Part shown: positions 60,850 through 64,000 of the stretch, one piece after another
How the letters are laid out: the number at the start of each line of letters is the position of its first letter
How positions within the stretch are numbered: position 1 is the stretch's first letter
DNA from: Chromobacterium haemolyticum
Lineage (GTDB): Bacteria > Pseudomonadota > Gammaproteobacteria > Burkholderiales > Chromobacteriaceae
Length of the DNA stretch: 64,000 bases
Reading direction: 5' to 3'
Assembly (NCBI RefSeq): GCF_002081825.1
Contig: NZ_MUKU01000009.1
Span: 114,073 to 178,072 of the forward strand
Position numbers and translations under genes: made by a program
Notes under the pieces: generated by a model
What the model was told of the DNA's origin: nothing
Databases searched by the model: none
The model's input: only the letters and a program-made list of their open reading frames with translations

Positions 60850-62577
60850 TTAGTACGCCTTGGGCGAAGGGGCTTGTTGAACGATTTTGGCAATGCCATA
60901 GACTGTAGCTTGAATCGCATATTTGTTTTTGTAGCTCATTTGATGGTCGAACCCCGACATGCTGAATACTGCTTTGGGTGTCGGTTGCAGCTGGGCTAGC
61001 ACTTTCCCAGAATCTAGAGGAACCGTGCCATCCCCTCCCTGGTCACGCTCATTGCTTAGTTTGAATTTAACTTTTGGCGAATCTTCACCTTGATAAAGTG
61101 GAACGGTACTTTTCCCCGTCATGGTTCGCTGACTATCCTTTTGATAGATTAATGGCATGACATCGTCCCCTGGAATACTGCCTGAAGCCTGCCAATGGAT
61201 ATGGCCAAAAGTACGGAATTTTTTTTCGTCAATGCCATAGTAGCCGTAAGTTTGCGGGTGAGCATATAAATCTAGTGTATTATGAAACTTCCTCGCAAAT
61301 TTCAATGCATCAGTATGCGCATCCAACGGGGTTGTTTTTGCTTCCTTAATACTGCCGGCCGGATCAATCAGTCCTGGGTCCAGCATCCCCCACCAACACT
61401 CATCCGTGGTCTTGCTGTAAATTTCCTCATAGGGATCAGCCTGCGGCAAGCTAAAAATCACATCGTTACCGCCTTTCTTAACAACTTTCAGCCAGCCCGG
61501 TGAGTAGTGCTTGGTCGGCAACAACTCCAACGGTCCAGGCGAACATGCCAGAGTCGGCGTAATGTCCCCGGCATTCCAACCAATGATGGCAGCCACGGCG
61601 GCGCCTTCAATATCTAAAAAGCCGCCCACCTCAGTCCCGGCGCGGAAACGGCGATAGACCACTGGCGCACCTGCTACCGGCTGCACACCATGCACCACCC
61701 CCAATATCTTGTCAGGTGCCATCTGAGCGGCTCTACGCCCGACCAAGCCGCCCATGGAGTGCGTTACTAGAATGACTTTCCCATCGCAATCGAAATAGTT
61801 AGTATTTTTGTAATGTTCAATGATTTGATCAATCTTTTCGATCAGAGATTGCGCGGACTCTTCATTGCTTTGCAGCCAGTTGTAACCATGCGCCCATACC
61901 GGGTAGTAATAATCATCCAACCGTAGCACTTCGTCTTGACTTAGTCCCTGTGGGGTCAAATTCCAAGCTTTTACCGCCTCCGCTGCGGCCTTGGCGTAGT
62001 CCGGTTCCTTTTCAGAGCGAGGAGCAGTCTGCTTGCCGCCATTGAGATGGGCCAGTAGGCCAATTTCCGGCAGCAGAAAATTACCACGCTCCTCAGGATG
62101 ACCCGGGTTGCTGTACTGGTCATTGAGGATGACTTCCAAGCGCTGCAAAATGAAGTGGTAACTGTCGGCATGCAATGCGCCCCAGCCACGTCGCTTCGCC
62201 TCTTCGGTGCTGACCCAATGCAAATTATCCGGAACTTGGCAAGGGCCATCCGGGTTAACTTCGGTACTATTAGGGTCAAATAAAATTTGACGCTCCGCAG
62301 GCGATTGATTAGCTCCGTTAAGAGCCGCTCCTATCCCGCCTAGCTTCCCATTAGGCGGAGCCCATGCTTTTATTTGCTTCTTATCCCGTAATCGTAAATT
62401 CGTTCCCATAATCCCCGGCACAAAAATCACCGGAATAACGGTATGAGGCGGTTTTACGCATAAAGCACACTGCTTGAAACTGTCCGGGCTTTTGACGGAT
62501 TCAAAATACGGGTTGCCTTTCTTGTCGAATTGCAAGGATACGCGGCGGGTTGCTGTGCTTAATACGTCTACCATCAT
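60850..62577 (-). CDS. tle4: Tle4-type T6SS phospholipase effector
   Basis: A 575-aa alpha/beta hydrolase with IPVIFVPGIMGTNLRL near the N-terminus, nucleophile S274 in VTHSMGGLVGRRA, and a late GDGTVPL segment plus the terminal histidine region FDHQMSYKN for the remaining triad members. There is no signal peptide, as expected for a T6SS cargo. It resembles Tle4 (TplE of Pseudomonas), which degrades phospholipids of rival cells. The start overlaps the vgrG stop by 4 bp and the immunity gene follows, so delivery by that VgrG is likely. Confidence 0.87.
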   Translation of the reverse strand: MMVDVLSTATRRVSLQFDKKGNPYFESVKSPDSFKQCALCVKPPHTVIPVIFVPGIMGTNLRLRDKKQIKAWAPPNGKLGGIGAALNGANQSPAERQILFDPNSTEVNPDGPCQVPDNLHWVSTEEAKRRGWGALHADSYHFILQRLEVILNDQYSNPGHPEERGNFLLPEIGLLAHLNGGKQTAPRSEKEPDYAKAAAEAVKAWNLTPQGLSQDEVLRLDDYYYPVWAHGYNWLQSNEESAQSLIEKIDQIIEHYKNTNYFDCDGKVILVTHSMGGLVGRRAAQMAPDKILGVVHGVQPVAGAPVVYRRFRAGTEVGGFLDIEGAAVAAIIGWNAGDITPTLACSPGPLELLPTKHYSPGWLKVVKKGGNDVIFSLPQADPYEEIYSKTTDECWWGMLDPGLIDPAGSIKEAKTTPLDAHTDALKFARKFHNTLDLYAHPQTYGYYGIDEKKFRTFGHIHWQASGSIPGDDVMPLIYQKDSQRTMTGKSTVPLYQGEDSPKVKFKLSNERDQGGDGTVPLDSGKVLAQLQPTPKAVFSMSGFDHQMSYKNKYAIQATVYGIAKIVQQAPSPKAY

Positions 62578-64000
62578 CCGTTCCGTTTCAGATGCATTTT
62601 CAGTTGATCAATGACCTTGCCGGTCAGTGTAGAGGTTGCGCCGCTGCCATCCGTGCTGCCAGAGCCTTCCAGCTTGTTCTGACCATTGCGGACTTCATGC
62701 TGTATCTGGGATTGCGCCTTGCCGGAGCGGCCTGCTATGCCAAACTGTTCATTCGTCTGAATGGCGCTTTGCGGCAGGTTGAGCATTTGCGGGCTGACAC
62801 TGGCCGGTCCCGTCATTGCGTGGCTGGCGGCGTGCTGGGTATGCGTGGCCGATGTCTTCGTGGTAATCCCGCCCCCATACTCCGCGCCGGCATTCTGCGC
62901 GGTGATATTGACCTGAGGCCCTTCAATGCTGACCGCCTTCAAGCCCACCAGACGTAAGCGCTTGGCGGCGATAATTTCAATGTCGTCATCCTGCGCTTGG
63001 ATGCGAATCACGCCAGAGGCGGAGATAAGCTTCATGCCCAACTGCATCACGAAGATGGACAGAGATTGCCCCACGCGCATGCGCAGATGCTGGCCTATGC
63101 TCTGGTTGCTATCCTTGGCGGCAATCAAGTCATGCGTGCTGCCTGTTGCCATCGAGATGTTCGATTCGCTGGCCAGGGCAATGCCTTCCGGTGCGCCGAG
63201 GGCCAGAATGGCTTTGTGCCCACTCTTGGCTTCCTTGGCGGTATTGCTGCCACCCTCCCATTGTTTAACGTCTTGCGCCAGTTGCTCTTGCGGTTTGGTG
63301 TCGGTTTCATCCGCATGATGCACTTCCGCCTGCTTGGCGAGAGACTTCGCAATGGACAGCGCCATCTCCAACTGGCCTATCAACTCCTCTCGGTCCAGTT
63401 GATTGCCGCGAGCTCCTTCACGGCCATAGGCGCTGACCAGAACCCCTTGAGCGGCCCGGATCGCGCCTGACAAATCCGTTCGCAACTCAAAGCCGTTGCC
63501 GCGTGGCTCCGCTTTCCCGTCTTTGCGGGGATGAGTCAAAAAGCCCTGGTTCAACTGGGTCTTGCCCGGCTCACTGGAAAGCTTGGCGCGGACTTCTCCA
63601 GGTGTGTCATCAAACAGCAGTTCGCTGTAGCCGCCGCCTTGATGCTCTTTCGACTTGATGCCGGAGAGGGTCTTGTTCGCCGGCAAAGCGCCTGCGCCGC
63701 TAAAGTCCGGGGTGGCGTGGCTGCCGTTATAGAGCACGCCAACAACGACAGGACGGTCAATGTCTCCTTCCAGAAAGTCCACCAAGACTTCCTGACCGAT
63801 GCGGGGAATGAACTGATGCCCCCAAGCCGCCCCGGCACTAGGCATCACCACTCGAATCCAACAAGAGGACTTATCATCCATCGCCGCGCCGATGCCGGGA
63901 TGCTCTTCAGGGCGCTGCCAATGGAATTGCACCTTGATGCGTCCGAATTGATCCGTATGCACCTCTTCGCCGGCCGGCCCCACCACGGTAGCGGTCTGGC
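62574..64000 (-). CDS. vgrG: T6SS spike protein VgrG, 5' end beyond the window
   Basis: The open frame continues off the right edge; 475 residues are visible. They begin in the gp5-like OB fold (VVGPAGEEVHTDQFGRIKVQFHWQR, WIRVVMPSAGAAWGHQFIPRIGQEVLVDFLEGDIDRPVVVGVLYN) and continue through the Gly/Ser-rich spike and the DUF2345 segment (GHKAILALGAPEGIALAS to IQAQDDDIEIIAAKRLRLVGLKAVSIEGP). The tail after about 370 is less conserved and probably contacts the Tle4 cargo. The N-terminal gp27-like domain is outside. It is the first gene of the vgrG-tle4-tli4 unit within the window. Confidence 0.92.
   Translation of the reverse strand, partial: QTATVVGPAGEEVHTDQFGRIKVQFHWQRPEEHPGIGAAMDDKSSCWIRVVMPSAGAAWGHQFIPRIGQEVLVDFLEGDIDRPVVVGVLYNGSHATPDFSGAGALPANKTLSGIKSKEHQGGGYSELLFDDTPGEVRAKLSSEPGKTQLNQGFLTHPRKDGKAEPRGNGFELRTDLSGAIRAAQGVLVSAYGREGARGNQLDREELIGQLEMALSIAKSLAKQAEVHHADETDTKPQEQLAQDVKQWEGGSNTAKEAKSGHKAILALGAPEGIALASESNISMATGSTHDLIAAKDSNQSIGQHLRMRVGQSLSIFVMQLGMKLISASGVIRIQAQDDDIEIIAAKRLRLVGLKAVSIEGPQVNITAQNAGAEYGGGITTKTSATHTQHAASHAMTGPASVSPQMLNLPQSAIQTNEQFGIAGRSGKAQSQIQHEVRNGQNKLEGSGSTDGSGATSTLTGKVIDQLKMHLKRNG

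Overview
The window is a high-GC betaproteobacterial chromosome, most likely a Chromobacterium species. The best marker is phhA: from memory its protein (297 aa; iron ligands H138, H143, E184) closely matches phenylalanine hydroxylase of C. violaceum without being identical, so a relative of C. violaceum is likelier than that species itself. Most of the window is ordinary core chromosome with dense same-strand operons. The right end (after about 57.3 kb) is a visibly AT-richer genomic island.

Layout. 0-4 kb: tail of a FlhA/SctV export gate gene, then a regulatory set (HTH-receiver protein facing a hybrid histidine kinase and a periplasmic molybdopterin-fold protein). 4.5-10.2 kb: acyl-CoA-binding protein, TonB-like protein, dsbC, and the pepP-ubiH-visC block. 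10.3-22.6 kb: a myo-inositol catabolic locus (iolB, iolE, iolD, iolC-aldolase fusion, sugar ABC transporter; divergent RpiR regulator, iolG and a second Gfo/Idh/MocA dehydrogenase). 23-28.7 kb: glpQ, two related DUF5610-like proteins, dcuC, an M35 metalloprotease. 29-31.5 kb: queC, a three-domain QueD-like protein and queE for queuosine. 31.8-34.9 kb: a bufferin-type (DUF2282/MNIO) modified-peptide operon. 35-49 kb: serB, an FbpABC iron importer, phhA with an Lrp regulator, tex, two EamA transporters, a Rieske oxygenase. 49.7-57 kb: pta, a chemoreceptor, a secreted subtilase with its downstream partner, a BI-1 family protein. 57.2-64 kb: tRNA-Leu(TAG), integrase, and a T6SS VgrG-Tle4-Tli4 module running off the right edge.

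Two families of short palindromic elements are scattered through the core part. Family A (about 140 bp, 11 copies plus 2 solo ends) and family B (about 112 bp, 3 copies) both have complementary arms around a GTAC-N5-GTAC core. Well-preserved copies are flanked by a 3-bp direct repeat, TAA, TGA or TTA. In eight cases that repeat is the stop codon of the adjacent gene, so the element appears to insert into stop codons and regenerate them. One copy shows compensatory substitutions in the core hairpin. Other copies lie inside operons (inositol ABC, que, buf) or between the likely Fur box and the start of the iron importer.

The most noteworthy systems are the buf operon with two four-cysteine precursors and two ECF-like promoter motifs, the stop-codon-targeting palindromes, the fused triple T-fold QueD protein, the ASP/ORF2-like protease pair and the T6SS lipase island at tRNA-Leu. 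No rRNA genes or CRISPR arrays were seen.
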